DNA from: Proales similis
Lineage: Eukaryota > Rotifera > Eurotatoria > Ploima > Proalidae
Assembly: GCA_019059635.1 (NCBI GenBank)
Contig: JAGVRJ010000002.1
Location: 496,001 to 560,000, forward strand
Direction: 5' to 3'
DNA length: 64,000 nucleotides
Shown: positions 51,324 through 61,016 of the stretch, one piece after another
Layout of the letters: every line of letters starts with the position of its first letter
How positions within the stretch are numbered: the stretch's first letter is position 1
Program-made: the position numbers and the translations under genes
Notes under the pieces: model-generated
What the model saw: only the letters and a program-made list of their open reading frames with translations
What the model was told of the DNA's origin: nothing
Databases searched by the model: none

Positions 51324-52907
51324 TCAGTCAGATGCTCCGAAGGGTAGGAACTTCCAGCCGACGAAAATTGATTCAATTAAAAGCTCTATAAATTCAACAG
51401 CTGTTAGCAGACTTATTCCAATAAAGAGGCCCAGATTGCCGCCAATGCTTCCCAAAAGAGCAAAGTCGCTTATCCGAGGCACTTCTCTGACATAAGTTGT
51501 TGCCAGATCATCGTAGAATATATTAATGAAGGCGCAGCCCTTGGTTATTTGGCCCTCGCTAACCCTGGACATATTGAAGCGGTCTAAAATGTCCGTAGTA
51601 GCTCGCAGATAGTAGTTGTAATACCTAGTCGGATAGCGCGAGTTAGACATTGTTATTTGATAAGTTACGTGCTCGCATTCGATTGGGCATTGACTACACT
51701 GGTTGCCTTCTTCAAAATATGCAGCCCTATGCTTTTGAGCGCAGTCGAGCAGCTCAGTGCTGGCGCAAACTTTGCTCATGCCGTAAATATTTGGCAAGCT
51801 TCCGTCTATGCAGCCACATTTCCTTTTGACAAACTCTTGAATGCAAAGACGAGAGCAAACTTTCTGCGAATATGCGCTCCGGTTCAATAATTCAAATGTG
51901 GCTCTGTAATATTCCGAGTCAAATGAATCGATCGAATACTTGTCAGCGACACAGTCGCTGTAAGGCTTCGATAGTTGCGTTAAAAAAGAGCGTCTCACGC
52001 CCAAATGTGTTTTGTAGCCAGTTGAAACATCGAAACCTTGACTGGCCATGATCGGCATCTCCGTTTGGTTATGTATTGCGAGTCGTGCACCGCTGTACAA
52101 GATAAACTCATTCTGTGAAGCATCATCGCCGAGGAACAGCTCCAGCTTGAGGCTTCGATCTGACCCGGCGGCACTGATCTTTCTTACGGGTACTTGGTTG
52201 CCGTCTTTGTCGCGTCCGCTGTTGAATGTAAAACAATTTGTGTAGTCGTATTCGTAGCGCCGAACGAAGTCTTCCACTCCACATGGCTTGTTGTCGAACG
52301 AGCACATAAGCAGCATGTAGTCAATTTCGAAGCCGATCTTGAATATGGCGCTTTGATCTAGTCGGCCTTGGTCAATCATCGACGATTTGATCAAATTGTT
52401 TATAATGGCCGGACTGATGTCGATTAGCGTCAAATTGCTCACATACGACAGATTGTTGCGGCCAAGAACCTCTTTTATGTACGGATTGGCTTTGCGACGG
52501 TCGAACGGGTTTATGTTGCAAACGGTGACGGCAGGAAAGTCGATCGGTGACTCGTTTACAACCTGCTGATTGACAATCACTTCAAATTGCATATAGGAGG
52601 CGATTATTCCGTAAATTGTAAACGAGCAGTAGATGAATGTGGCCAGAAAGAAAAATGTCCAAATGAACTTGAGAAGTTTGCTTTCGAGACGTACAATGTT
52701 GGGTATGGCGTGCGAGGTCGAATTGGATGCCCAATCGTAAAGTCTCTTTTTCAGCTCTTGCCAGAAAGTTGGCTTCGACTGGTTGTTAGAAGCCAGCCAC
52801 TGTTTTGTAGCTCTCATTTGTGCCAGAATGAGCTGAAGTCGATATTCGCTTTCGAGCTGCCGCTTGTGTTTTTCATCTGACTCTCTCTCGCCGGGCTGTT
52901 CAATCAT
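51324..52907 (-). CDS. DEG/ENaC-family amiloride-sensitive cation channel, copy 1
   Basis: 527-residue trimeric sodium-channel subunit, intronless. Cytosolic N-terminus about 90 residues, TM1 near 91-115 (FIWTFFFLATFIYCSF), then the family motif FPAVTVCNINPF. The large Cys-rich extracellular domain has the expected KVCSRLCIQEFVKRKCGC block and CSQCPIECEHVTY. TM2 near 485-510 reads GGNLGLFIGISLLTAVEFIE, including the G-x-S selectivity triplet (GIS). Gating stimulus cannot be inferred: the family includes peptide-, proton- and mechanically gated members. It diverges from its paralog at 53492 across 584 bp. Confidence 0.93.
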   Translation of the reverse strand: MIEQPGERESDEKHKRQLESEYRLQLILAQMRATKQWLASNNQSKPTFWQELKKRLYDWASNSTSHAIPNIVRLESKLLKFIWTFFFLATFIYCSFTIYGIIASYMQFEVIVNQQVVNESPIDFPAVTVCNINPFDRRKANPYIKEVLGRNNLSYVSNLTLIDISPAIINNLIKSSMIDQGRLDQSAIFKIGFEIDYMLLMCSFDNKPCGVEDFVRRYEYDYTNCFTFNSGRDKDGNQVPVRKISAAGSDRSLKLELFLGDDASQNEFILYSGARLAIHNQTEMPIMASQGFDVSTGYKTHLGVRRSFLTQLSKPYSDCVADKYSIDSFDSEYYRATFELLNRSAYSQKVCSRLCIQEFVKRKCGCIDGSLPNIYGMSKVCASTELLDCAQKHRAAYFEEGNQCSQCPIECEHVTYQITMSNSRYPTRYYNYYLRATTDILDRFNMSRVSEGQITKGCAFINIFYDDLATTYVREVPRISDFALLGSIGGNLGLFIGISLLTAVEFIELLIESIFVGWKFLPFGASD

Positions 52908-53491
52908 TTTTATTTTACTTGATGAAACAACAGCAAAATCTAATCAAAGCTTCATCAATTAGGAATATTTGATGAGACAAATAAACGTCAAGTTCAGGTC
53001 TGTGCCATCTGTGTGAGTCGGGGACAGTGCGTGAATCTTCTTTTTTTGGCACTCGGTGCCAAACACCAAGTAGAGAATGACTCGTGAATGCTCAATAAAT
53101 GTTCGCTTCATGTCTAGAGGCTACCGTGCGCATGTTTTGCGCTACAGCCGTATGCTAATGTGACAGAAAATCAATCTCTGATTGAGACGACTTAATTTGA
53201 GTCAGCTACTGCTCAAATATTTACCAGTTAAACTTAAAGCGATATAGTTCAATCAGCTAGAGCGAAATTTCGTCGAGCCATAACCATGAATTTCAAATAA
53301 ATTTGGTCCCTGAACAAATTTAATAAACAATTCAAAGGTAAACTTGTGAATTATTTAATGGGCTACATGGCGACAAGTCTGAGAGCAAAACTTTTCCGCA
53401 AGCCTTCAAGGGCATCGAGAAACGAGAATTACTCGACACCTATCGAACTGAACCACTTGCCATTTGCCAGGCTATTGCCAAGCCAATAGAA
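52908..53491. promoter_or_regulatory. Shared intergenic promoter region of the divergent DEG/ENaC pair
   Basis: 584 bp separate the two start codons, so both promoters must lie here unless untranslated exons lie further out. No specific binding site is recognised. Confidence 0.4.
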
Positions 53492-55030
53492 ATGAAAACA
53501 GTAGAGAAGGAGAATCCGGCAAGTTCAAATCCAGCAAGTCTGAGCTCCAAGTTCAAGTCAAAGTTCTTAGAATGGTGCGCCTATTCGACTACCCATGGTG
53601 TGCCCCATATAAGTCGAACCGACAGCAAGCTGATTCGGCTAATCTGGATCGTTTGCTTTCTGGGCAGCATCTCTTATTGCTGCTATACGATCGTTATAAT
53701 CATCGTCAAATTTCTTGCATATGACGTCCTTCTAAATGTGCAGTTGATTGAGACGGCACCGGTCGAATTTCCTGCTGTGACTGTCTGCAATTTAAATCCA
53801 TTGAACAGAAACAACTCTAAATGGTACATTGACCAAGTGCTTGCTGAGAAGGGCCTTCTTTATGCGTACGACTATGAAAAAATTGACATCGATCCGGACA
53901 AGGTTAAATATATAGTGAAAGCTCACATGCTTCAAGATAAAAACCTTAGCATGGCTGACAGGCGCCTGTTCGGGTTCGACATTGATTACATGCTTTTAAC
54001 GTGCTTCTTCAACGACAAGCCTTGTTCGCCGAGCGACTTTGTCTGGCGCTATGATTTCAACTACGGCAGCTGCTTTACTTTCAACAGCGGAAGAGACGAA
54101 CACGGCAACGACGTACCTGTGCTGACAATAAACGAGCCAGGCTCCGACCGCAGTTTCAAACTTGAACTCTTTCTGGGCGACGAGTTCTCGCAGGGCATAT
54201 TCATGGTTGAGAGCGGCGCCAGAGTTGTTGTTCACAATCAATCTATTGATCCACTCACCAATCTGGAAGGAATCGACCTGGCAAGCAACTTTCAAACCGA
54301 CATCGGAATCAAGCGCACCTTTTTCACCAAGTTGTCGAGTCCGTTTAGCGACTGCGTCAAAGATATCTATTCTGCGCATGGCTTCGACTCGCAGTTCTTC
54401 AAAGCCATGTTCAATCGACTCAAGATGAAACGCTACAGACAAAAGAACTGTGTTCAGCTGTGTCTGCAAGCGTTCATACTTCGCGAGTGCAAATGTCTGG
54501 ACGGTTCTCTACCCAACATCTACGACGACGAGCCGTACTGTTCGACGCTTAAGCAAATAAACTGCACCGAAGTGGCCAAGTACGACTATTCATCTGATTT
54601 GGAAGCGAGCCGCTGCAGTGACTGCCCGTTAGAGTGCGATTCGATTGACTATAGCGTTCGATATCAGAAGAGTCGATATCCAACTCTCTACTACACTGAC
54701 TATCTACGCTTTAGAACTGACCTGTTGAGCAGGTTTCCAGTCGACACTGTTGTGACCGAGAATCACATTCAGAAAAACATTGTCCTCTTGAATGTGTTCT
54801 ACGACGAGCTGTCCGCCACTTATGTGAACGAAATACCCGAAATAGACACCGGCAACCTGATGGGCACAATTGGAGGCAATATGGGCTTATTTGTGGGCAT
54901 GTCGATCATGAGTCTGGTTGAGATTCTTGAGCTAGTCATCGACTTTCTCCTCATTTATCGCAATCATTGTCGTCAGAGTAAAGTGCCGCTGCACAAAATA
55001 CAACAAGCTGGCCCTAATCAATACGCCTGA
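53492..55030 (+). CDS. DEG/ENaC-family amiloride-sensitive cation channel, copy 2
   Basis: 512 residues, intronless paralog of the 51324 gene. TM1 is near residues 50-72 (LIRLIWIVCFLGSISYCCY), followed by EFPAVTVCNLNPLNRN. Extracellular blocks shared with copy 1 include CFTFNSGRDEHGN, GSDRSFKLELFLGDE, CVQLCLQAFILRECKCLDG and CSDCPLECDSIDY. TM2 reads GGNMGLFVGMSIMSLVEILE with selectivity triplet GMS. A subunit combining with copy 1 in a heterotrimer is plausible but unproven. The stop is 142 bp from the converging TAF1 stop. Confidence 0.93.
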   Translation: MKTVEKENPASSNPASLSSKFKSKFLEWCAYSTTHGVPHISRTDSKLIRLIWIVCFLGSISYCCYTIVIIIVKFLAYDVLLNVQLIETAPVEFPAVTVCNLNPLNRNNSKWYIDQVLAEKGLLYAYDYEKIDIDPDKVKYIVKAHMLQDKNLSMADRRLFGFDIDYMLLTCFFNDKPCSPSDFVWRYDFNYGSCFTFNSGRDEHGNDVPVLTINEPGSDRSFKLELFLGDEFSQGIFMVESGARVVVHNQSIDPLTNLEGIDLASNFQTDIGIKRTFFTKLSSPFSDCVKDIYSAHGFDSQFFKAMFNRLKMKRYRQKNCVQLCLQAFILRECKCLDGSLPNIYDDEPYCSTLKQINCTEVAKYDYSSDLEASRCSDCPLECDSIDYSVRYQKSRYPTLYYTDYLRFRTDLLSRFPVDTVVTENHIQKNIVLLNVFYDELSATYVNEIPEIDTGNLMGTIGGNMGLFVGMSIMSLVEILELVIDFLLIYRNHCRQSKVPLHKIQQAGPNQYA

Positions 55031-55172
55031 CACATATTCATTGTCCGGCCGCTTTACCCGCCAAATTTAATCAGCTCCAGTTGAAGCAGAAAATACCTTG
55101 TTTCGTTCTAGAATAAAGTTTTATTCGGAAAATGAATTTTACAAGTTGAGCCGAATGAAATTTGCTGACAGC

Positions 55173-58100
55173 TTATTTGTTAGGTCTTGTCGAAAGGTCA
55201 AGCACTTTTTCGTCGATGCTCTCGACGTCAACGAAAACTTCGGCGTCCGAGCTGTATTTAGGCGAACTTCTGTTACTTCCGTGCAGACCTTTTGAGTTCT
55301 TGATCACTGATTTGCTCGGCTTTTTGCTCAGCGAGTCTCCTGTCTCGCTGTCGGCTTGATTAGAATCTGTATCCATGTAGACTTCGCCAGCTTCACAATC
55401 GCGATTGGCAATGTCACTTTCCAGTGATGTCATCTGCTCGCCCATCTCGTCGCACGCCTTTTTGCATGTTTCGTAAATCTTCTCCGCAGTGTTGGTGTAA
55501 GTGTTGTTGGGGCCGTTATAAGTTAGACTGTTGGTCAAAATTAGCTCAAAGTCAGCCATAAACTCCGCTCTCGATCGGTATTTTTTGTGGCTGATTTTGA
55601 ATTTTATTGTCTCCAAGTCGATCGGATTTTTGATTATGTCGTAATAGTCCTTGTACTTGGTCTTGCTGACCGGCTTGAGGAACGCCAGAGCGTTTTCCAG
55701 CTTTATAATGTGCTGCTCGTAAATCTGATCGAGTAGAAAATTGAACGCATTTAGACTGTTGTCGTCCAGGAGAGGATTGATCGCTTTCTCTAGACGAGCC
55801 AGGCGCTCTTCGTTTTCTTGCAATCGTTCGGCGCAAAGGTCTCGCAAGCGCTCCGCAGACTTGGTTATCGGATGAATTGCGCCGTTGTACAATGAGCTGT
55901 TGTCGACAAGCTGCTGAAAGTCGGCGAGAAAAGACTGGCGGTCTTTGTACTGCTTATCGTTGATTTGTTTTCGAATCGTTTGCAAGTCGATCGGCCGTTT
56001 GATCAAATTGAGATAATCGGGAACTTTTTTAGAGTTGACCGGAGTGAGAAACTGCTGAGCATCGGGCAGCTCTCGAAGTTCGTTGATGATGCCCTCCAGA
56101 ATACTGCCAAAAGTTACCAGGGGATCTGCATGGCGTCTGTCGACCTTTTTCGGCTGCGGTTTGACCAAATAGTCCAACTGGCTGGTGCTTTGAGTTTTCC
56201 TCTTCATTGTGGCTGCACTTGTGTTTTGACCACTGGACGTAGATGGTACGCCAAAGAAAAAGGGATTGGGCGGGAACACGAGCCCTGCGGGTAGCGGAGA
56301 CGCTTGTTGCCCAATTTGCTGTTGTAGGGCAGCAAGAAACAGTTGCTCTTGTAGCTGCATGAATGCGCTGGCCGCAGGATCGATTGAACCTAGCGGGCTC
56401 ATTCCGGGCATTGGAAGCGGCTGTTCTGACTGTTGACGCTTTATGGCCGCTTTTGATGGCTTCTTGGGCGCTGGAGTCGGCGATTCGAGCGAAGGAGGCG
56501 GCAGTGGCGCTGACTTAGACACAGACTCGGCGGCAAGCTTTTCGCGCGGTATCGTCAATATAAGTTTCTGCTTTTTCTCTTCTTCTTTGCTCTCCGTTTC
56601 GCTGGGCTTGTTTGAGCTCTCGTCCATGCGAGTACTCTCCTCATTGGGTTTAATTGACTTTCTCTGGATGATTAGTTTGGTGCCTTCGAGCTTGCTCACC
56701 GTGCTCGCTTCGTCCTCAGTCAGCTCTGGTTTCTTTCGTTTTTGATATTTGCGTTTTTGAACTGGCGCACCGGGCTCTGGCTTGGTTCCGTCCGGCCTTA
56801 TGCGTCGAGTGTATTTTCGCTTTTGCACTGGCGCGCCATCCTCTCCCGGCTTTCCTTCAGTCTTTTTGAAGCGTCTGAGCTGCTCTTGAAGTCTTCGCCT
56901 CTCCTTCCTCAGCCGTTCCTTGTCCGACTCATTTAAGCCGAACGCTTTGCGAATGTACGCTTCGTCTTTGGTGCTGCGAATTTTAACGTACATGTCAATG
57001 ACCAGAGGTAGTTTGACCAGTTCTACTTTGGTATGCTCTTGTCCGGTCGCTTCGTCTTTGTATGTCCGCGTTATTTTCAATGCTCGGTGCGTAGCTGCCT
57101 GTTCGGGCTTTTTCTGCCCGTTTGAATTCAGCTTGCTTTCAAGCATCGACTCGAGATTTTTGCCCAGTTCGTCCACGTCCGAGTCGGCGCCCAGTTCATC
57201 ATCTTCGCTCGAAAAATATTCAGTCGAAGCTAGATTTCGATTTTGAAGCTCAAATATGCGTTGGCAATCGTCCCTGAATTTCTCGTGAGCGTCGGACTGA
57301 GCTGTGACGCGGCTGCCTCGAGCAAATTTCGACACTGCCGCTCCGTTTCCTTCTTTGGCTTTTTGAGTCGACATGGTTCGCACTACGTCGATGATTTCCC
57401 ATCGCTTGAGCTTTTTTATTTCGTTCTCCGGCACTCCGTAAGAGGCAAGCAGCTCTTTGGCTTCGCTTAAATGAAGTCGGCGTAAATCGGCGTCAGTGCC
57501 AGTGACAGTTCTCTTGCCGGCCGCTGGAGGCTGTTGATGAGGAGAGCTCGTTGTCTCGGCAACTGGCTCGCTTTCATCTTGCTTCGATTTTAGCGCTTGT
57601 CGAATGTAAGAGAAGCCTTGGCCGCAACCAGTCGGATCTGCGATTCCATTCACCTGAAGGAGGCATTTTCCTCTCATCGCATCCAAGTAGGCCCGAGTCG
57701 TGTGCCAGGGAGCACACTTCATTTCGTCGTCAATTTTCAAATTTTCATCATCTTCGTCTTCGTTTGCGATCGCCATATTGAGCCGATCGCCGTAGCCGGC
57801 GTCGCGAAGGCGCTGCTCTGCCGACAACATTGAATAATAGGCGCAGCATTGTTCCGGAGTTAGTATGGTGGCCAGCTCTTCTTCACTGGGCAGACGAATC
57901 TCTGGCTTGAGATACCAGTAGTTTGCCTCGAATCGTGAGCTCGCGCCCCTTTTCAAGTCGGCGCACAGCTTGAGCCTTTTGCGAATGCTGTTCTCGGTGT
58001 GCTGAGGAAATATGCGCCGGAGATCGTCCATGTGCAGCCGTTTAGGCGTCTCAGAGCTTCGATGAAATAGACGAAATATGTGAGCCTGAAGAAAGTCTTT

Positions 58101-59918
58101 CATGAACGCGTTCGCCCGCTTTGAGTTGGGCGCAGGCACTTCAATGAGAGGACACTCTTGGCCGACGACGAAGATCGTGCCCATCGATCGAATCGAATAA
58201 GAGCCAGATGGACTTCGAACGAGAAGAAAATCATGGTATGCAGCCTGGTGCTTGTAAACTGGGGCTCGGTACATGTGGTTTTCGATAGCCATCAGACTTT
58301 CGCCTGGTTTCAACGAGCCGAGAAAAGGCGACTGATTCACACTGACCAGTTCGCCGTACTCGTCGCGCTCGGTCGGACCTTCGTCTCGCTGATACTTCTT
58401 TTTGTAGTAGAGTCGAAGTTTACTCGCCATGCCGGGCTGCGACAGCAAGGGCGGAAACTGTTCCGAGTATTCGCAAATAATAAGCTCTGCCGCCCGATCG
58501 AGAGCGTTTAACTCGTTGAATTTCACTTTGCTAGTAGTCAAGTAGCCAATAGTTGCTTTTTGATCGCAAACTCGCTTCAACACAGGACGATGAAAGAAGC
58601 GCAGTTTGTTGGCGCTGAAATAAGTCGGGAAAAGAGATCGATTGAGTTCGAGCGCCAGCTGAGAGTGCTGAACCACCAGGACATTGGAGGCGAGATTTTT
58701 CTGGCTAACTGCAACACTTTGCTCACCACTCGGACGAGGAGCGTAGTAGTCGTCGTTGGATATGTTCCAGAAGTCCGCTCGCTTCTCAGCTCGTGTATGA
58801 TCGCTTTTATGCGAAGCAAAGCTCTTTGACAAGCGTTTGGCTGCAGACAAGCCATGATCGTGGTTCTTAGATTTTTCTTTTCGACCCTGCTCTTGTCCTT
58901 GCTCGTTTGTGTCGCTTGTTGGCTCATTTGGTAGACCAAGCAGCAGATTGTCGTCGTTGAGATCGTAGAAAAACTCACGTCTGACGTGTTTGGCGTCGTT
59001 GGGATCCATTATAATCGACTCTTCCCAAGCGGTGTGAGCAAGGTATTGATTTTCGCTCGGAAATATTGAACAGAAATTCTCTGTGTTGTTGCTCGCATTT
59101 TTGGCGCTCAGGCTTTTATCGTTCAAATAGTCACATTTGTAGCCAAGCATCTTTGACTGGAACGCTTGTAAGGTTCGCATTTCGGCCGAGGGTATCCAGC
59201 CGGCGTACTTTATTCGCTCGTTGAGCATCTCTTCGAGCGGCTTTTTTGTTGGCTCAATAATAATGTTTGACTCCCAGTCAACCGAGTCGACAAGAAGAAA
59301 GGCCAGCTCGTCTGTTTGCTTTTCGATTCGATCTATTGCCTGGCTCAGATCGATTGCGTCATCCTCTGCATCGTTCGCATCTTCTTTTCTGTGCACATCA
59401 ATGTCTGTAGACATTCTGGACTCTCGTTTGCTCATGCCTCTGCCAAGAGATTGATACCAGTAAGATGCCGGATTGAACAAGGCCGACAAATGCTCGGACT
59501 CTTGTTCGTCTGGGCTTTTATTCGAATCTTGCTTGTTCTTGTAGATTACTTGGGGCCGCATTAACTCATACTCATCGCTTGGCACGACACTTAATTTCTT
59601 GTCAGCCTTTGACTGAACCTGTTCAACGCTCGTTTCTAAATTGCTCTCTTCTTGCACTGACTCGTCGACTCGCGTTAGCTGTGTGGCTTGCTGCTTCTTT
59701 CGTTTTCTGCTTCCCTTCCAAGTCTTGGGCAGGCTTGAAGCTTTTCCGAGGCCAAACAGCTTCGAGTAGCGGAGTACGGCATTTTTCTCGAACTCGGGAA
59801 AAAGCTCGTAGACGCTTTTCCCATTGTAATGTGTTGGCAGCTGATAAGTAGGCACTTGCTCAAGCGAGTCTAGTATAAGGCTCTTCTGGCCTTCGATTTG
59901 CTCACTTTCAACCTCCAT
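55173..59918 (-). CDS. TAF1: TAF1, largest TFIID subunit, with tandem bromodomains
   Basis: Scaffold of TFIID in RNA polymerase II initiation. One exon, 1581 residues from the first in-frame ATG. In order: YELFPEFEKNAVLRYSKLFG, the long conserved core (DUF3591) with LFPTYFSANKLRFFHRP, FVVGQECPLIEVPAPNSKRA, RKRLKLCADLKRG, LTPEQCCAYYSMLSAEQRL, KGKCLLQVNGIADPTGCG and VTGTDADLRRL; then a basic region; then two bromodomains with NSSLYNG and NSLTYNG acetyl-lysine Asn motifs near residues 1250-1350 and 1370-1470. The zinc knuckle normally before the bromodomains is absent; instead GAPVQKRKY occurs twice. The N-terminal TBP-binding TAND segment is not in this frame; an acceptor-like aaaag at about 59960 suggests an upstream exon. 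The frame extends to 59984 but without an ATG there. Confidence 0.95.
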   Translation of the reverse strand: MEVESEQIEGQKSLILDSLEQVPTYQLPTHYNGKSVYELFPEFEKNAVLRYSKLFGLGKASSLPKTWKGSRKRKKQQATQLTRVDESVQEESNLETSVEQVQSKADKKLSVVPSDEYELMRPQVIYKNKQDSNKSPDEQESEHLSALFNPASYWYQSLGRGMSKRESRMSTDIDVHRKEDANDAEDDAIDLSQAIDRIEKQTDELAFLLVDSVDWESNIIIEPTKKPLEEMLNERIKYAGWIPSAEMRTLQAFQSKMLGYKCDYLNDKSLSAKNASNNTENFCSIFPSENQYLAHTAWEESIIMDPNDAKHVRREFFYDLNDDNLLLGLPNEPTSDTNEQGQEQGRKEKSKNHDHGLSAAKRLSKSFASHKSDHTRAEKRADFWNISNDDYYAPRPSGEQSVAVSQKNLASNVLVVQHSQLALELNRSLFPTYFSANKLRFFHRPVLKRVCDQKATIGYLTTSKVKFNELNALDRAAELIICEYSEQFPPLLSQPGMASKLRLYYKKKYQRDEGPTERDEYGELVSVNQSPFLGSLKPGESLMAIENHMYRAPVYKHQAAYHDFLLVRSPSGSYSIRSMGTIFVVGQECPLIEVPAPNSKRANAFMKDFLQAHIFRLFHRSSETPKRLHMDDLRRIFPQHTENSIRKRLKLCADLKRGASSRFEANYWYLKPEIRLPSEEELATILTPEQCCAYYSMLSAEQRLRDAGYGDRLNMAIANEDEDDENLKIDDEMKCAPWHTTRAYLDAMRGKCLLQVNGIADPTGCGQGFSYIRQALKSKQDESEPVAETTSSPHQQPPAAGKRTVTGTDADLRRLHLSEAKELLASYGVPENEIKKLKRWEIIDVVRTMSTQKAKEGNGAAVSKFARGSRVTAQSDAHEKFRDDCQRIFELQNRNLASTEYFSSEDDELGADSDVDELGKNLESMLESKLNSNGQKKPEQAATHRALKITRTYKDEATGQEHTKVELVKLPLVIDMYVKIRSTKDEAYIRKAFGLNESDKERLRKERRRLQEQLRRFKKTEGKPGEDGAPVQKRKYTRRIRPDGTKPEPGAPVQKRKYQKRKKPELTEDEASTVSKLEGTKLIIQRKSIKPNEESTRMDESSNKPSETESKEEEKKQKLILTIPREKLAAESVSKSAPLPPPSLESPTPAPKKPSKAAIKRQQSEQPLPMPGMSPLGSIDPAASAFMQLQEQLFLAALQQQIGQQASPLPAGLVFPPNPFFFGVPSTSSGQNTSAATMKRKTQSTSQLDYLVKPQPKKVDRRHADPLVTFGSILEGIINELRELPDAQQFLTPVNSKKVPDYLNLIKRPIDLQTIRKQINDKQYKDRQSFLADFQQLVDNSSLYNGAIHPITKSAERLRDLCAERLQENEERLARLEKAINPLLDDNSLNAFNFLLDQIYEQHIIKLENALAFLKPVSKTKYKDYYDIIKNPIDLETIKFKISHKKYRSRAEFMADFELILTNSLTYNGPNNTYTNTAEKIYETCKKACDEMGEQMTSLESDIANRDCEAGEVYMDTDSNQADSETGDSLSKKPSKSVIKNSKGLHGSNRSSPKYSSDAEVFVDVESIDEKVLDLSTRPNK

Positions 59919-61016
59919 GAAAGGCTGAACGAATTTCAATTCATCAGCGCCAGATTTCTCTTTTGGTGAAAAATGCCCGCCCAAATTTCATGCAGATACA
60001 CCTTCAATGACCGAGCAGAACAATCTTGACACTTGTAGTCGTTCAACTCTTGATCAACTTGAGCCCGCACAGCAGTCTAATTCAACTCAGTGCAAACTCT
60101 GAGATTTTGCATGCAAAAATGCTTTGCAGCAACAATCGCTCCTAGAAGCATTCAACAAATCAGTTTGAGCGAGAATTTATTTAAGACTTCAAAGCGCAGT
60201 CAGAACGAGGGCGCAAAACAATAATAGAGAGAACCTCCCCGCCCCGCGCAGAGCTAACCACTGTGATCTTAGTTGTTTTTTAATAGAACGTGAGCAAGCT
60301 CGTATCTGAATTTAAAGTTTCAATTTGATTTGAGATTATGAGCTTCAAACACCTAAGGCCCTAATACGTGCCAGTCTTGAGCAGGTAAAATTTCTAAGAC
60401 GAAATTTTCCTTTCTTTGATTCCGAGCCTCTTCCTGTCTCGCTCACTGTTTTCTCTCTATCGATCAGAACTGTATGAAAATAAATCTACTTGAGATTTAT
60501 TATGATTTGGAGATTTTCTTTCACACGCCTGCCTTCCAGGTGAACAATATCAATTTTATGCAATGTAAAATAACCGAGTAATAGGCAAAAATCGATTTTA
60601 CATCGCTGCTTATACACTCTAAATAAAAACCAATGCGAGCAGCGATGTAAAATTCGATGCATTTTGTTGTAAGCTTAAATAAAATAAAAAAAATTAGGCG
60701 CGAGGCCTGACGACCCAACATCCAGTCGCTTGTTCTCCCTCTTGACTGAAGGCTTTCTAGTTAGTTAGTTTAAGTTAATGTGAGTTATCCGTTGACACTG
60801 CAAATTATGCAAGAGACCGCAGTGGAATGGAGAGAAAAAGAAATGAAAAAGGTGCAACAGTAAATTCGATTTCTACTTCAAAGTCAATCGCATAATGCCA
60901 TTTTAACATTCAATTCTTTTTACTGCTCTCTTTCTCTGGCTTCAAGATTGTTCAAGAAATTCTTTCAAGTCGATCAAATTGGTTTTAAACCAACATTTAG
61001 ATGCCACTCAGATAAT
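59919..61016. other. Intergenic region between TAF1 and the beta-4-GalT pair
   Basis: About 1.1 kb. It may hold a 5' exon of TAF1 on the minus strand, not identified. The inverted repeat at 60591-60658 is the only structured element seen. Confidence 0.5.
60591..60658. repeat. Hairpin-forming inverted repeat, about 20-bp stem
   Basis: The arm at 60591-60610 (ATCGATTTTACATCGCTGCT) is the reverse complement of 60638-60658 apart from one extra base, with a 27-nt loop. Size resembles a microRNA precursor or the ends of a tiny transposon. No family is recognised. Confidence 0.7.

Noticed and set aside
59919-59984. TAF1 start at 59984
   Set aside because: No ATG there and a TGA lies in frame two codons upstream; the segment is intron or 5' flank.
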